From CAXBMB01 sp052078155 (GTDB taxonomy: Bacteria; Pseudomonadota; Alphaproteobacteria; Kiloniellales; DSM-21159), in NCBI GenBank assembly GCA_052078155.1, contig JBQJBP010000001.1:310001-374000 (forward strand): a DNA stretch of 64,000 bases, read 5' to 3'. The notes beneath the pieces are model-generated. The model was not told where the DNA came from and did not search any database. It saw only the letters and a program-made list of their open reading frames with translations. The stretch's first letter is position 1. Each line of letters begins with the position of its first letter. Position numbers and translations under genes: made by a program. Below, piece by piece: positions 1 through 8,197 of this stretch.

Positions 1-28
1 TGCCGGTGAAAAGCTGGATGACCCGAGG

Positions 29-649
29 TTACTGGTTGTTGGCCGGGTCCCACTTTTGCGGCTGAAAGGCGATGGCTTCATCCACGGCCTGGTCGATCTG
101 TTCTTTGGTCATCTGGTCGGCGACGCGCTGACGGTAGTTGCGGGCCTGGGGAAAGCGGCCCTGGATGGTGGCGAGATCGTACCACTTGTGGGCCTGAACC
201 AGATCGACGGGCACGCCCAGTCCCTTTTCATAGATGTAGCCCAGGTTAACCAGGGACCGGTCATAGCCCTGGTTGGCTGCGGCTTCGAAAAGCAGCCGGG
301 CTTTTTCCATGTCTTTGGCAGCCCCTTCACCACTTTGATAGAGCAGGGCCAGATTGTGCTGGGCAACGGGGTGGCCCTGGCGCGCGGCTTTGTCATACCA
401 GATGATGGCCTGAACCAGATTCTGAGAGACGCCCTGACCTTTGTTGTACATGACGCCCAGGGCCAGCTGTGCTTCCTTGTCGCCTGCGTTAGCCAAGGGC
501 TCCCATTCTTCCAGCGCTTTGTCGAAATCTTTGGCCCGGTAAGCGGCAAACCCGGCTTCGAAATCAGCCAGGGCCGGGGCGGGCAGAGCCAGGGAGGCTG
601 AGAAAGCCAGCAGGAGGCTGAGAGACAGGGCAGGGGCCGGGTTTTTCAT
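29..649 (-). CDS. Sel1-repeat (SLR/TPR-like) exported protein
   Basis: A 206-residue protein with an N-terminal signal peptide (Lys-Asn, then a hydrophobic stretch of Leu/Ala/Ser, probable cleavage after an Ala-Leu-Ala-Asp region near residue 30) followed by three or four Sel1-like repeats. The repeats show the usual A-x-x-x-L-G-x-x-Y-x-x-G-x-G-V spacing (for example around LGVMYNKGQGV and LGYIYEKGLGV), so the mature part is a periplasmic helical-repeat scaffold for protein contacts. The ATG at 649 is preferred over a GTG three codons upstream because the purine-rich AGAG lies at better spacing. It is transcribed away from rplM. SLR proteins act in varied ways (envelope stress, signalling, exopolysaccharide); the sequence does not say which. 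The family call is firm and the function is open. Confidence 0.85.
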   Translation of the reverse strand: MKNPAPALSLSLLLAFSASLALPAPALADFEAGFAAYRAKDFDKALEEWEPLANAGDKEAQLALGVMYNKGQGVSQNLVQAIIWYDKAARQGHPVAQHNLALLYQSGEGAAKDMEKARLLFEAAANQGYDRSLVNLGYIYEKGLGVPVDLVQAHKWYDLATIQGRFPQARNYRQRVADQMTKEQIDQAVDEAIAFQPQKWDPANNQ

Positions 650-686
650 TGTAATCACACTCTGAACTTATGAAGAGGCTCAATCA

Positions 687-725
687 CATTCTTTGCGGGA
701 TCCCTTTGTGAGTCCACAAAGAATG
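687..725 (-). promoter_or_regulatory. Mutually exclusive inverted repeats upstream of the Sel1 gene
   Basis: CATTCTTTG at 687-695 is the inverted complement of CAAAGAATG at 717-725, a perfect 9-base pair of arms. Inside it CTTTGTG (704-710) and CACAAAG (715-721) form a second 7-base hairpin that shares the right-hand arm, so only one can form at a time. The arrangement lies just upstream of the Sel1 start on the minus strand. It could be an RNA switch or simply an operator; nothing proves either. Confidence 0.35.
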
Positions 726-941
726 ACAAGGCTGTCGCTTGCTTTTCATCGGGCAGGTGAGCCAACCAGGAACAGGACAAAGAGGCGGTATTGGTCGCTT
801 AAAGTCAATAGTTTCAATTGTTTGTATGGGCTATATGACAGGGGGTTTTTCTTTTTTCTGTCAATCACATGGTAGTGTGGTAAAATAATACCATTCTTGT
901 AACGCTATTGTTTTTATTGAATTTTTTCGCTCTTTTTGTCG

Positions 942-970
942 TTGACTTGTCCCGGGGCGCCCTTTAGAAC
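942..970 (+). promoter_or_regulatory. Probable promoter of rplM-rpsI
   Basis: TTGACT at 942-947 and TAGAAC at 965-970 are separated by 17 bases and lie about 80 bases before the rplM start. The 659-941 stretch upstream has no gene; it is AT-rich and contains the 16-base palindrome TGGTAAAATAATACCA at 878-893. Confidence 0.5.
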
Positions 971-1049
971 AGCCACCACTTGCACAGGGGCAGCTTCGGG
1001 CTGTCTCTTTTGCATTCGTTTTTCACTCATCCTGGACGAGAGAGTCGAG

Positions 1050-1511
1050 ATGAAGACCTATTCTGCCAAACCGGCTGAGGTCGAGAAGAAGTGGTACGTG
1101 ATCGACGCCCAAGACGTCGTTCTCGGTCGCCTTGCCGTTAAAGTGGCTACCCTGCTGCGCGGCAAGCACAAAGCGATGTACACGCCACACATCGACACCG
1201 GTGACAACGTTATCATCATCAACGCCGACAAAGTCGCACTGACGGGCAACAAAGCCAAGAACGAGCGCTTTTACTGGCACACAGGTCACCCGGGCGGCAT
1301 CAAGAGCCGGTCCATGGGTCAGATCCTGGAAGGCAAGCACCCGGAACGGGTCATGCTGAAAGCTGTTGAGCGCATGATGCCCAAAGGTCCTTTGGGACGC
1401 GCCCAGTTCAAAAAGCTGCACGTCTATGCCGGCAGCGAGCACCCGCATGAAGCACAGCAGCCTGAAGTGCTGGACTTCGCTTCCCTGAACTCCAAGAACA
1501 AGAGGGGTTAA
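1050..1511 (+). CDS. rplM: 50S ribosomal protein L13
   Basis: A 153-residue L13, the usual length. It begins MKTYSAKPAEVEKKWYVIDA and has the family landmarks: VLGRLAV near residue 25, the GDNVIIINADKVALTG block, FYWHTGHPGG, and PKGPLGRAQFKKLHVYAG near the C-terminus. L13 is an early-assembly protein of the large ribosomal subunit and binds 23S rRNA. An in-frame ATG 38 codons upstream is rejected because it lies within the promoter and would add a non-conserved tail. rpsI follows after three bases, the conserved bacterial rplM-rpsI operon, so the two subunits' proteins are made together. Confidence 0.97.
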   Translation: MKTYSAKPAEVEKKWYVIDAQDVVLGRLAVKVATLLRGKHKAMYTPHIDTGDNVIIINADKVALTGNKAKNERFYWHTGHPGGIKSRSMGQILEGKHPERVMLKAVERMMPKGPLGRAQFKKLHVYAGSEHPHEAQQPEVLDFASLNSKNKRG

Positions 1512-1514
1512 GTC

Positions 1515-2003
1515 ATGGCCGAAGAAACGACCCTGACCGACCTGGAGCAGCTGGGCGAAGCCACTGGCGCCGTTGCCGCTGAACCTGCTGTTACCGCCGA
1601 GCCCAAGCTGGATGCCCAGGGCCGCGCATACGCCACTGGCCGCCGTAAAGCTGCCATCGCCCGTGTCTGGCTGAAGCCCGGCAGCGGCAAGATCGTCGTC
1701 AACGGCCGTCCGGTTGAAGAATTCTTCGCCCGTCCGGTTCTGCGCATGGTCCTGCAGCAGCCGTTTGAAGTCGCCAACCGCAAAGATCAGTTCGACCTGA
1801 TGTGCACCGTTACCGGCGGTGGCCTGTCTGGTCAGGCTGGTGCCGTTCGTCACGGCATCTCCCGCGCACTGATCAACTTCGAGCCTGGCCTGCGCCCGGT
1901 TCTGAAGCAGGGTGGCTTCCTGACACGTGATGCCCGTGTGGTTGAACGTAAGAAATACGGCCGGGCCAAAGCCCGTCGCTCCTTCCAGTTCTCCAAGCGC
2001 TAA
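1515..2003 (+). CDS. rpsI: 30S ribosomal protein S9
   Basis: A 162-residue S9 with an alphaproteobacterial N-terminal extension of about 35 Ala/Glu-rich residues before the conserved core. The core begins at AYATGRRKAAIARVWLKPG and ends with the basic tail KARRSFQFSKR, whose last Lys-Arg reaches the P-site tRNA in the small subunit. It is translationally coupled to rplM (three-base gap) and followed by a strong terminator, which closes the two-gene operon. The start is a good ATG directly after the rplM stop. Confidence 0.97.
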   Translation: MAEETTLTDLEQLGEATGAVAAEPAVTAEPKLDAQGRAYATGRRKAAIARVWLKPGSGKIVVNGRPVEEFFARPVLRMVLQQPFEVANRKDQFDLMCTVTGGGLSGQAGAVRHGISRALINFEPGLRPVLKQGGFLTRDARVVERKKYGRAKARRSFQFSKR

Positions 2004-2036
2004 TCAAAGCCGCTTCGGAAAGGAAGTTTTCAAAAA

Positions 2037-2070
2037 GGGTCGTCTGGCACAGCCGGGCGGCCCTTTTTTT
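2037..2070 (+). terminator. Rho-independent terminator after rpsI
   Basis: An 11-pair stem (GGGTCGTCTGG against CCGGGCGGCCC with G-U pairs), a five-base loop and a run of seven T close the rplM-rpsI operon. Confidence 0.88.
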
Positions 2071-2224
2071 GTTCGCCTTGTGGTCAGGAAGCTGGAAAGG
2101 GCAGACAGTGCCGGGGCCAGGCGCAGGTTGCAGTGGCTGTTTTTCTCTTAGGCGGGCCTTCTGGTTTTTGTCGCTGGGCAGGGCAGAGTAACTGCCTGGG
2201 GCTCGCAGTGCCTGTGGCTTGTCT

Positions 2225-2926
2225 CTACCCGGGAAGGAACCTGTTGGGGTTTGGCAGGTGAGGTGGCAGAGCACGCTGCAGGACCGAGGCGACATCAATC
2301 ACGTAAGCTTCGTCAGCCATGGGATAGCGCTGAGGGGACTGCAGATAAGCTGCAATGCCGTTGTTGGAGATGATCCTCTCATAGAGCGCTGAAAGCAGCG
2401 GTGTTCTGTCCAGAACATCTGGTATCCACTCCTGGTAAGAACAGAGCGCTTCGGCGAGCAGAACGTCAGCAAAAGTCATCTCTGTGCCTGCGCAGAAGCC
2501 GGAGCCGTTTTCCAACAGCCGTCTTTCAAAGTGAGGGGCAAACTTGGCAAAGCGGGTCTGCAGGCTTGCCACCGCGATGGCCTCTGTTGGCTGAAATGCT
2601 GCCTGCATTGGTGCTTCTGCAAAATCCGCCACGGTACCGGCAATCATGTCACACCAAAGTTCATCTTCCCGGTTTCGACCGTAAAGGTCACCTTTGCGGG
2701 CCAGGTACCGGACGATTGCACTGGATTGACTGAGGTTTTTCCCATCAATCTCCAGCAAGGGCATCTGGTCAAAGGGGAGCTTTCTGCTGGCCCGCAGGTT
2801 CGCCAGAGCTTGAGGCGAGTCTATGGGGTGATTGGCAAAGGAAATCTCGTTTACAGCCAACATCCAGCGGGTGGTTTCAGCACGGCCGCGACCAGCGAAA
2901 TAGTGCAGCTTTACGCCGTCAGACAT
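2225..2926 (-). CDS. Glutathione S-transferase, sigma/alpha-like
   Basis: A 233-residue GST. The N-terminal thioredoxin fold carries the sigma/alpha-class start LHYFAGRGRAETTRWML, in which Tyr9 is the probable glutathione-activating residue. QMPLLEIDG supplies the cis-Pro, and QSSAIVRYLARK is the Glu/Gln-Ser-x-Ala-Ile glutathione-binding motif. The all-helical C-terminal domain contains FADVLLAE, the family's folding motif. It is a cytosolic enzyme expected to conjugate or isomerise electrophiles; substrate unknown. It stands alone, 69 bases downstream of the SDR gene on the same strand, so the two may be co-transcribed. It is a different class from the second GST at 8198. Confidence 0.85.
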   Translation of the reverse strand: MSDGVKLHYFAGRGRAETTRWMLAVNEISFANHPIDSPQALANLRASRKLPFDQMPLLEIDGKNLSQSSAIVRYLARKGDLYGRNREDELWCDMIAGTVADFAEAPMQAAFQPTEAIAVASLQTRFAKFAPHFERRLLENGSGFCAGTEMTFADVLLAEALCSYQEWIPDVLDRTPLLSALYERIISNNGIAAYLQSPQRYPMADEAYVIDVASVLQRALPPHLPNPNRFLPG

Positions 2927-2995
2927 GGAAATCTCCTGGTGGTGTTGTGATGGACCTGATTCCCCGCCGTGGGAGGCAGGAGGGAGTTCTGGTCG

Positions 2996-3700
2996 TCACA
3001 TAGCAGCATAGCCGCCATCGACGTTCAGGATCGTGCCCGTGACGAAGGACGCGCCGTCACTGGCCAGAAACAACGCGGGTCCCACCAGTTCGTCCGGTTG
3101 CCCCCAACGCGCCAGGGGGGTGCGGTCGACAATGGTGTTGTGCCGCTGTTCGATGGTTCGCAGCGCCGCAGTCATGGGGGTTTCGATCCAGCCCGGGGCC
3201 AGGGCATTCACGCGAATGCCGTCTGAGGCATAGGCAATAGCCAGCGACTTGGTCAGCTGCATGACCCCGCCTTTGGATGCGGCATAACCTGGCACCAGCC
3301 CGCCACCGAAGTAACTGAGCATGGAGGCGATGTTGATGATGCAGCCCTGACTTTCAGCCAGTTTCGGGCGGGCCGCCGCACAAGCCCGCATGGTGCCGTT
3401 CAGATTGACATCGATGACCCTGGCAAAAACTTCCGGTTTCAGCTCTTTGTGGCGTTGAATGATCCCGGCTGCATTGATCAGCACGTCCAGCCGGTCCATT
3501 GAGGCTGTCAGCTCTTGGACGGCAGCTTCGTCGGTTACGTCCAGTGCGTGGAACGTGAGGCCTGTTTCATTGTCCGGCAGGTCGCCAAGACCCGCAGCCG
3601 TCACCTTGTAGCCCGCCTGGACAAAACCACGGGCCAGAGCCAGACCGATGCCGCTGGTGCCGCCGGTGATGAGGAGTGTTTTTTCGCTGCTGCTGGTCAT
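2996..3700 (-). CDS. SDR-family NAD(P)-dependent oxidoreductase
   Basis: A 234-residue classical short-chain dehydrogenase. Visible motifs are the dinucleotide-binding TGGTSGIG (residues 12-19), NAAG near 77-80, catalytic Ser126 in NIASMLSYFGG, and Tyr139/Lys143 in the YAASK motif, followed by the PG-WIETPMT loop and the C-terminal VTGTILNVDGGYA. All four catalytic positions are present, so it should be active as a keto-reductase or alcohol dehydrogenase. The loss of the acidic residue after beta-2 and the AGLG context do not settle NAD versus NADP. The substrate is unknown. It ends 69 bases before the GST gene and may form a small detoxification operon with it. A dispersed repeat copy begins 15 bases upstream of its start codon. 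Confidence 0.85.
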   Translation of the reverse strand: MTSSSEKTLLITGGTSGIGLALARGFVQAGYKVTAAGLGDLPDNETGLTFHALDVTDEAAVQELTASMDRLDVLINAAGIIQRHKELKPEVFARVIDVNLNGTMRACAAARPKLAESQGCIINIASMLSYFGGGLVPGYAASKGGVMQLTKSLAIAYASDGIRVNALAPGWIETPMTAALRTIEQRHNTIVDRTPLARWGQPDELVGPALFLASDGASFVTGTILNVDGGYAAM

Positions 3701-3715
3701 CCAAGTGAGCTTTCT

Positions 3716-3852
3716 GGAGTCAAATCGGGTTAAGTGGACTCACTTCGTGATACCGCTTGAAGCGTGCATTTGCTTCTTCTTAGCGTTTTAGAGGGTGATC
3801 CGCTGTTTAGGTACAAGCGCAAAGCGCTTCTAAATGATGAGATCATCCTCTA
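3716..3852 (+). repeat. Dispersed intergenic repeat, full-length copy A
   Basis: This copy runs AGTCAAATCGG, GGACTCACTTCGTGATAC, TTTTAGAGGGTGATC, GCGCAAAGCGCTTC and ends ATCATCCTCTA. It aligns end to end with the copy at 26849 and, in reverse, with 37490. TCAC (3740-3743) and GTGA (3747-3750) form the conserved mini-hairpin around loop TTC. The rest of the gap to 4155 holds nothing I can identify. Confidence 0.8.
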
Positions 3853-4155
3853 AGTGAAAATTATCACAATGTGAACAAAGGGTTAGCCTCTATTGATCTT
3901 AAGCAGACCCGGAGCTTTCTAGCAAGCGGGTCTTCCTCTGCCCGGTGGAAGCGCGATCTTTGATTGTTAACAGAGGGCCCTTCAGGGAATGAGTGAGTAA
4001 CTCAGGAATCCAGCTTGCCTTACAAGCAGGGCAGAGCAGGGGCCTTGATTCTCATTGACCCCCGAAACGGGCTTGTTGATGGCTTGGCAGGATCCCCCAC
4101 CCAGGCCCGCAATCCTAAGGCAGCGGACCTTGATGGGGGCTGTTAACTGGAGCGG

Positions 4156-4611
4156 TCAACTGGCAATTCGGTCAGTTGGTGCTTGGTAACGTAACCTCAG
4201 GCAGGTTTGCCCGGTTGGCTCATGCTCAAACTCATTAAGGTAGGTAAAGCCATAGCGCTTGTAGAAAGCGCGACCGATGGGATTGTTATTGAAAACGACA
4301 ACCTCCAGATCGCCCCGCTCAATCACCGCCCTGTCCATCAGCGCTGTCCCGATGCCCTGACCCTGTTGCGCTGGTTCGACAAAGAGAGCCATGACTTCCT
4401 GATCTAACAGGGAAATGAAGCCAAGCACCTGGCCGTTCTTCTGATAGGTGCGGGTTTCGACGTTGGGCAGGTAGATGTCCCGGATGTTTGTTTTCTCCTG
4501 CTGCAGAAACTCTTCCGTAAGAAAGGGGTGCGCCAGCAGGCTGGCCCGGTAAAAGATTTCGACGATGGCGTCGCATTGGTCGTGAGTGAAACTCGTGATC
4601 ACGGTGATCAT
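4156..4611 (-). CDS. GNAT-family N-acetyltransferase (YjaB-like)
   Basis: A 151-residue single GNAT domain. The acetyl-CoA pyrophosphate-binding motif is VEPAQQGQGIGTALMDRA (Q-x-x-G-x-G) near residues 78-95, preceded by the beta-4 strand VLGFISLLDQEVMALFVEP and followed by NNNPIGRAFYKRYGF, the usual Asn and C-terminal Tyr region. The layout, including HPFLTEEFL and YLPNVETRTY, resembles E. coli YjaB. It transfers an acetyl group from acetyl-CoA to an unknown amine. The Shine-Dalgarno AAAGG precedes the ATG. An inverted repeat CGTTCGC/GCGAACG lies 12-35 bases upstream and may be an operator. Confidence 0.85.
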   Translation of the reverse strand: MITVITSFTHDQCDAIVEIFYRASLLAHPFLTEEFLQQEKTNIRDIYLPNVETRTYQKNGQVLGFISLLDQEVMALFVEPAQQGQGIGTALMDRAVIERGDLEVVVFNNNPIGRAFYKRYGFTYLNEFEHEPTGQTCLRLRYQAPTDRIAS

Positions 4612-4982
4612 GCCTTTTTAATCGTTCGCTGATTGCTGCGCGAACGCTGGTTAATGCAGATTTTAGGCAGCACAACGGGCTCTGAGGGTGAGTCGCTCAG
4701 GTTTTGCGTAGTTGGCTGAGAGGATGCCCGGACGGGGCACCCGGCATTAACGGGACATAAAATCTCCGGTGAAAACTCTTTGCCTTATAGCCGATTTTGC
4801 AGGTCTGGGCCAATCTGATTGTCGGAAATCAACGGGCCTGGCCGGGATGTCGTGGTCTCTTTGAGGATAAAGCAGGTGGATTGGTCTGCTGTCTATTACA
4901 GACAGGGTATTTAGGCGATGCGGTGGCTGACCTATAGTTTCGAAAAACGCGGGATAGAGCTTTTTTGAGAACAGGAGCAATC
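4612..4982. other. Divergent intergenic region, GNAT and bicupin genes
   Basis: 371 bases without a convincing gene. It must hold the promoters of both divergent neighbours. The only structure I see is the 7-base inverted repeat CGTTCGC (4623-4629) and GCGAACG (4640-4646) next to the GNAT start. Short open frames here lack ribosome-binding sites. Confidence 0.5.
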
Positions 4983-5738
4983 ATGAACGTCGACAAAATC
5001 ACCCGGATGGAGCCCAACGGTCCTGACGAGGCTGGCCTGGAAACCTGGCCGGAAATGGATGCCGCGGACCTGGACAGTCCGGTTCCGGTCCAGCACGGAC
5101 ACCTCTACTATCACGATGAGGCGGTGGGGCTGGAAATCGGTGTGTGGGACTGCACGCCCTTCACCTCCAAGATGGGACCCTATTCGGTGGATGAGTTCAT
5201 GTATCTGCTGGAAGGGTCCGTTACCATTGAACAGGAAGACGGTACCTCAACCACCGTTTCGGCCGGGCAGTCCTTTTACATTCCAAAAGGTCTGGTCTGT
5301 CGCTGGGTGCAAACGGAGTATGTCCGCAAGTACTTTGTCATCCTGGGGCTGCCGAACGGCAAAGCGCATGATGATCCGGCCAGCTTCGGTGTGATCTGCC
5401 CCAAAGCCGGGGACAAGGTGGAACCGATCGAGATCAAAGACACCAGCCTGATTTTGGGTGCCGTGCCGGAACAGCACATCCGCAGCTACTACGAAGACAC
5501 CTCCGGCCAGCTGTCCCTGGGACAATGGCACAGCACCCCCTTTGAACGCCCGGTGTTTGAATTCAATCGCTTTGAGCTGATGGTTATTCTGGAAGGGGAA
5601 GCCCGCATTTCAGATGGCGCGGGCAATGAGCAGAAGTTCAAGGCAGGAGAGGTGGCTTTCGTGCCCAAAGGGGCTGCCTACAAATGGCAAAATGACGAAT
5701 TCGTCAGCAAGATCTATTGCACCTTCGAGCCGAATTGA
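4983..5738 (+). CDS. Bicupin (two DUF861/cupin_3-type domains)
   Basis: A 251-residue protein built of two similar cupin domains, roughly residues 45-130 and 160-250. Domain 1 reads GVWDCTPFTSKMGPYSVDEFMYLLEGSVTI followed by SAGQSFYIPKGLVCRW. Domain 2 reads LGQWHSTPFERPVFEFNRFE then VILEGEA and FVPKGAAYKW, the same order of elements. The Glu of the DEFMYLLEG motif is a candidate metal ligand, but the His-rich ligand set of classical cupins is reduced, as is usual in the cupin_3 group that includes ureidoglycine aminohydrolase-like proteins. The start is the ATG preceded by ACAGGAG at 7-base spacing; a six-codon upstream extension is unlikely. Monocistronic, closed by a terminator. Substrate unknown. 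Confidence 0.75.
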   Translation: MNVDKITRMEPNGPDEAGLETWPEMDAADLDSPVPVQHGHLYYHDEAVGLEIGVWDCTPFTSKMGPYSVDEFMYLLEGSVTIEQEDGTSTTVSAGQSFYIPKGLVCRWVQTEYVRKYFVILGLPNGKAHDDPASFGVICPKAGDKVEPIEIKDTSLILGAVPEQHIRSYYEDTSGQLSLGQWHSTPFERPVFEFNRFELMVILEGEARISDGAGNEQKFKAGEVAFVPKGAAYKWQNDEFVSKIYCTFEPN

Positions 5739-5767
5739 TCGTGGGTTGAGAGCGCTGCGGCGGTCAG

Positions 5768-5797
5768 GGGCTTTCCGGGAAACCGGGAAGCCCTTTT
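5768..5797 (+). terminator. Rho-independent terminator after the bicupin gene
   Basis: An uninterrupted 11-pair stem (GGGCTTTCCGG against CCGGGAAGCCC, one G-U), a GAAA tetraloop and TTTT. The 5739-6066 gap holds nothing else recognisable. Confidence 0.9.
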
Positions 5798-6066
5798 GCC
5801 TTTCATCGGGGGAGCGACAGCCTTGGAGCCGAACCTCTGTGCTGGCGCATATCCGCTGATGTTGGGGTCACTTTCAGCTTGCTTCTGACCCGTCAAACAT
5901 CCTCTAAGATCTGAACAGAGTTTCGAGCTCTAAGCGGTGCAGCAAAGTGAACCCTTTCAGAGCGATGACACCCAGGCCCGAGAGAGGGCAGGCTGATCGT
6001 CACCTGAAAAGAGGGGAACAGAGGAGAGGTTTACCTTTGGTCTGGCGTCTGGAGATTATCACAGCC

Positions 6067-6354
6067 ATGGAACGCAATGAGGCCCTGACCCGGGTGCAGG
6101 AGGCCATATCTCTGTGTGATGGCTGGGTGGTGAACCATCAGCTCTTTTCCAACATCGCCGCCTCTCTGATTTTTGAAATCCCGGTGCCTCAGGCCCAAGC
6201 CTTGCTGACGGAACTGGCGGCCAGAGGGTTACCCCCAAGTGAGGATGCCAAAGGCAGGGACGGCCCTGGCAGCAACGATCTGCGTGGATCCATCGCGTTG
6301 ACCTTCCTGCACAATGACCCGGATCTTAAGCGCCCTGTTCCGGCGTTCGGCTAA
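6067..6354 (+). CDS. Small conserved-looking hypothetical protein
   Basis: A 95-residue protein starting MERNEALTRVQEAISLCDGW. It has amphipathic segments (VNHQLFSNIAASLIFEIPV, then QAQALLTELAARGL) and a Gly/Asp-rich linker near the C-terminus, ending in IALTFLHNDPDLKRPVPAFG. No signal peptide, membrane segment or enzyme motif is seen. The composition and codon use look coding. The upstream in-frame extension of 40 codons is basic and non-conserved in appearance, so the internal ATG at 6067 is chosen. I recall similar unnamed small proteins in alphaproteobacteria but cannot name a family. Confidence 0.55.
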   Translation: MERNEALTRVQEAISLCDGWVVNHQLFSNIAASLIFEIPVPQAQALLTELAARGLPPSEDAKGRDGPGSNDLRGSIALTFLHNDPDLKRPVPAFG

Positions 6355-6685
6355 AACGCATCTCTTTGCCTGGTATTGCTTTGCCCGGCCCGCTTTACAG
6401 AGAAAAGAGATCGCTGAAGCACCGCAAACAGATGGATTGGCGTTACTAGATTCAGGTTTCAGTCGATGCCCTGTCCTGAGCCCGGAAAGATTTGCTGCCA
6501 ATCCGGATGAAACGACGGGCCGGTAAAGGCTGCTTTCATGCAGCTCGCTCACAGATGCCCCGACAAAAGGTCGTTTGACCCAATCGGGTCGCATAAGGCT
6601 AGATCAGCCGTCTTTGTCGCGGTGCCTTAAACCCGGCAGATGCTCTTTTACTTTACTGCAATTCCTTGGTCTGAAAGTTCCCTCC
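6355..6685. other. Intergenic region before the EamA transporter gene
   Basis: 331 bases without a gene, clear promoter or repeat. The open frames that cross it look non-coding. Confidence 0.45.
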
Positions 6686-7606
6686 ATGCTCAACCGCCTG
6701 GCTCCCTTCTTTGTGCTGGTGGCGCCCATTGTCTTTGTCTGCCTTTGGGCGACCGGGTTCATTGGTGCCAAGTTGGGGCTGCCCTATGTGGAGCCCCTGA
6801 CCTTTCTGGCGGTCCGCTTTGTGGCAGTGGTTCTGATCCTGGCCCCCTTTGTTTTGTGGCGACGGGCCTCCCTGGGCGGCTGGGCGCCGGTTGGCCATCT
6901 GCTGTTTGTTGGGCTGATGGTGCACGGGGTCTATCTGGGCGGTGTCTTTATCGCCATTGGCTTGGGCATGTCCGCCGGGCTCTCGGCGCTGATCGTATCC
7001 TTGCAGCCGCTTCTAACGGCGGTCATGGCGGCTCCGCTTCTGCTGGGCGAAAGAAGCACCAAGCGGCAATTGCTGGGGCTTTTGCTGGGGCTGAGCGGCG
7101 TTGTGCTGGTTTTGAGCGACCGCTATGGCCTGTTGTCTCAAGGCTTTGCCGCCTTGCAGATGGGGGAAGATTTCCTCTGGCCGGTGCTCTTTTGCATTGC
7201 GGCCCTTTTTGGCATCACCTTCGGTGTGGTCTATCAGAAGCGTTACTGCGCCGATGCGGACCTTTGGTCCGGTGTCTTTGTGCAGTATCTGTCTGCCGCC
7301 CTCTTTACCGGAGTGCTGGCTCTGATTTTTGAAGACAACCGCATTGTCTGGTCCGGTGAGTTTGTTTTCGCACTGGGCTGGCTGGTGCTGATTTTGTCCA
7401 TCGGCGCGGTCAGCCTTTTGATGCTGCTGATCCGCTGGGGGGCTGCTTCGCGCGTTGCCAGCATGTTCTACCTGGTGCCGCCGGTGACCGCTCTGGTGGC
7501 GTTTTTCCTGTTTGATGAACGTTTGGGGCCTTTGGCTTTGCTGGGCATGTTCGTCACTGTGGCCGGGGTGGCGCTGGTGGTGGTTGCACCTAAAAAGGCC
7601 GCCTGA
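6686..7606 (+). CDS. DMT-superfamily (EamA) exporter
   Basis: A 306-residue inner-membrane protein with about ten transmembrane helices arranged as two EamA repeats (approximately residues 10-140 and 160-300). The first repeat opens with FVCLWATGFIGAKLGL, the typical W-x-x-x-F, and contains AIGLGMSAGLSALIVSLQPLLTAVMAAPLL, the signature (S-A-x-x-A-x-x-x-x-x-x-P) that ends the fourth helix; the second carries PPVTALVAFFLFDERLGPLALLGMFV. Members export amino acids, metabolites or drugs in exchange for protons; the substrate here is unknown. ATG 6686 is chosen because the 37-codon upstream extension is polar and not conserved in type. Monocistronic, followed by a terminator. Confidence 0.85.
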   Translation: MLNRLAPFFVLVAPIVFVCLWATGFIGAKLGLPYVEPLTFLAVRFVAVVLILAPFVLWRRASLGGWAPVGHLLFVGLMVHGVYLGGVFIAIGLGMSAGLSALIVSLQPLLTAVMAAPLLLGERSTKRQLLGLLLGLSGVVLVLSDRYGLLSQGFAALQMGEDFLWPVLFCIAALFGITFGVVYQKRYCADADLWSGVFVQYLSAALFTGVLALIFEDNRIVWSGEFVFALGWLVLILSIGAVSLLMLLIRWGAASRVASMFYLVPPVTALVAFFLFDERLGPLALLGMFVTVAGVALVVVAPKKAA

Positions 7607-7654
7607 AACAGCCTGAAACCAACGGCTCTCCCTGCAGTGGGGCAGAAGAAATTA

Positions 7655-7682
7655 GGGGCCAGCCGTCAGGCTGACCCCTTTT
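7655..7682 (+). terminator. Probable terminator after the EamA gene
   Basis: GGGGCCAGCC and GGCTGACCCC form a ten-position stem with one C/A mismatch, a GTCA loop and TTTT. It lies between convergent genes and may work in both directions. Confidence 0.7.
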
Positions 7683-7755
7683 GTTGGGCGGATGCTGGTA
7701 GTCGGGGGGACAGGGGGCGCTGAAAGACGCCTGTCTTGTCAGCGCAATGGTGCGG

Positions 7756-7938
7756 TTACACCAGGCAACCGCGGGTTTCCAGATCGGTGGCAGACCAGAC
7801 GTCGTAGCAGTTGAGCAGATAGTCGGTCTTTTCAGCGGAATCTTCACGGAAGAGCTGCGGGCTCACAGCCTCCTGCGCATCGATCTTGGAAAAGCTCAAG
7901 GATGACTGATTGTAGATGCTGTCACTTTGATGGCTCAT
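7756..7938 (-). CDS. Orphan 60-residue small protein
   Basis: A 60-codon frame preceded by a textbook AAGGAG at eight-base spacing from the ATG. The peptide starts MSHQSDSIYNQSSLSFSKID, is polar and acidic in the middle, and ends NCYDVWSATDLETRGCLV with two cysteines. It has no signal peptide or membrane segment. I do not recognise it. The length, the leader-like polar N-terminus and the Cys-containing tail recall a ribosomally made peptide precursor, but no modification or export gene lies nearby, so this is only a resemblance. It could equally be a small regulatory protein. The ribosome-binding site is the main evidence that it is real. Confidence 0.55.
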   Translation of the reverse strand: MSHQSDSIYNQSSLSFSKIDAQEAVSPQLFREDSAEKTDYLLNCYDVWSATDLETRGCLV

Positions 7939-8197
7939 AACCTGCTCCTTCAATCGCGGGGCGGGGGCGGGGCGGTCGCCCGTCGCCTCCTGTTCGGTAA
8001 TAGCTTGGCCTTCCGGTGGCGCGATTAAAGGAGGGGAAAGGAGAGAGACTTGTGACGAAAACAAAGGTTGGATTGCGGAATGTAGCCATTACCCTGCAAA
8101 CCAAGAACAAATAAAGCCTCAATCTTTAAGCCGGGGTGACGCGGCTGGCACTCTGTGTCTTTTCTTTTCAGCGGCAACAGACGGAGCAAACTGAGTC

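Noticed and set aside
936..1049. N-terminal extension of L13 by 38 residues
   Set aside because: It overlaps the promoter and the added residues are not like any L13; the ATG at 1050 gives the family's normal start and length.
4747..5114. Several short minus-strand frames upstream of the bicupin gene
   Set aside because: No ribosome-binding sites, mutual overlap in different frames, and position over the bicupin promoter and start.
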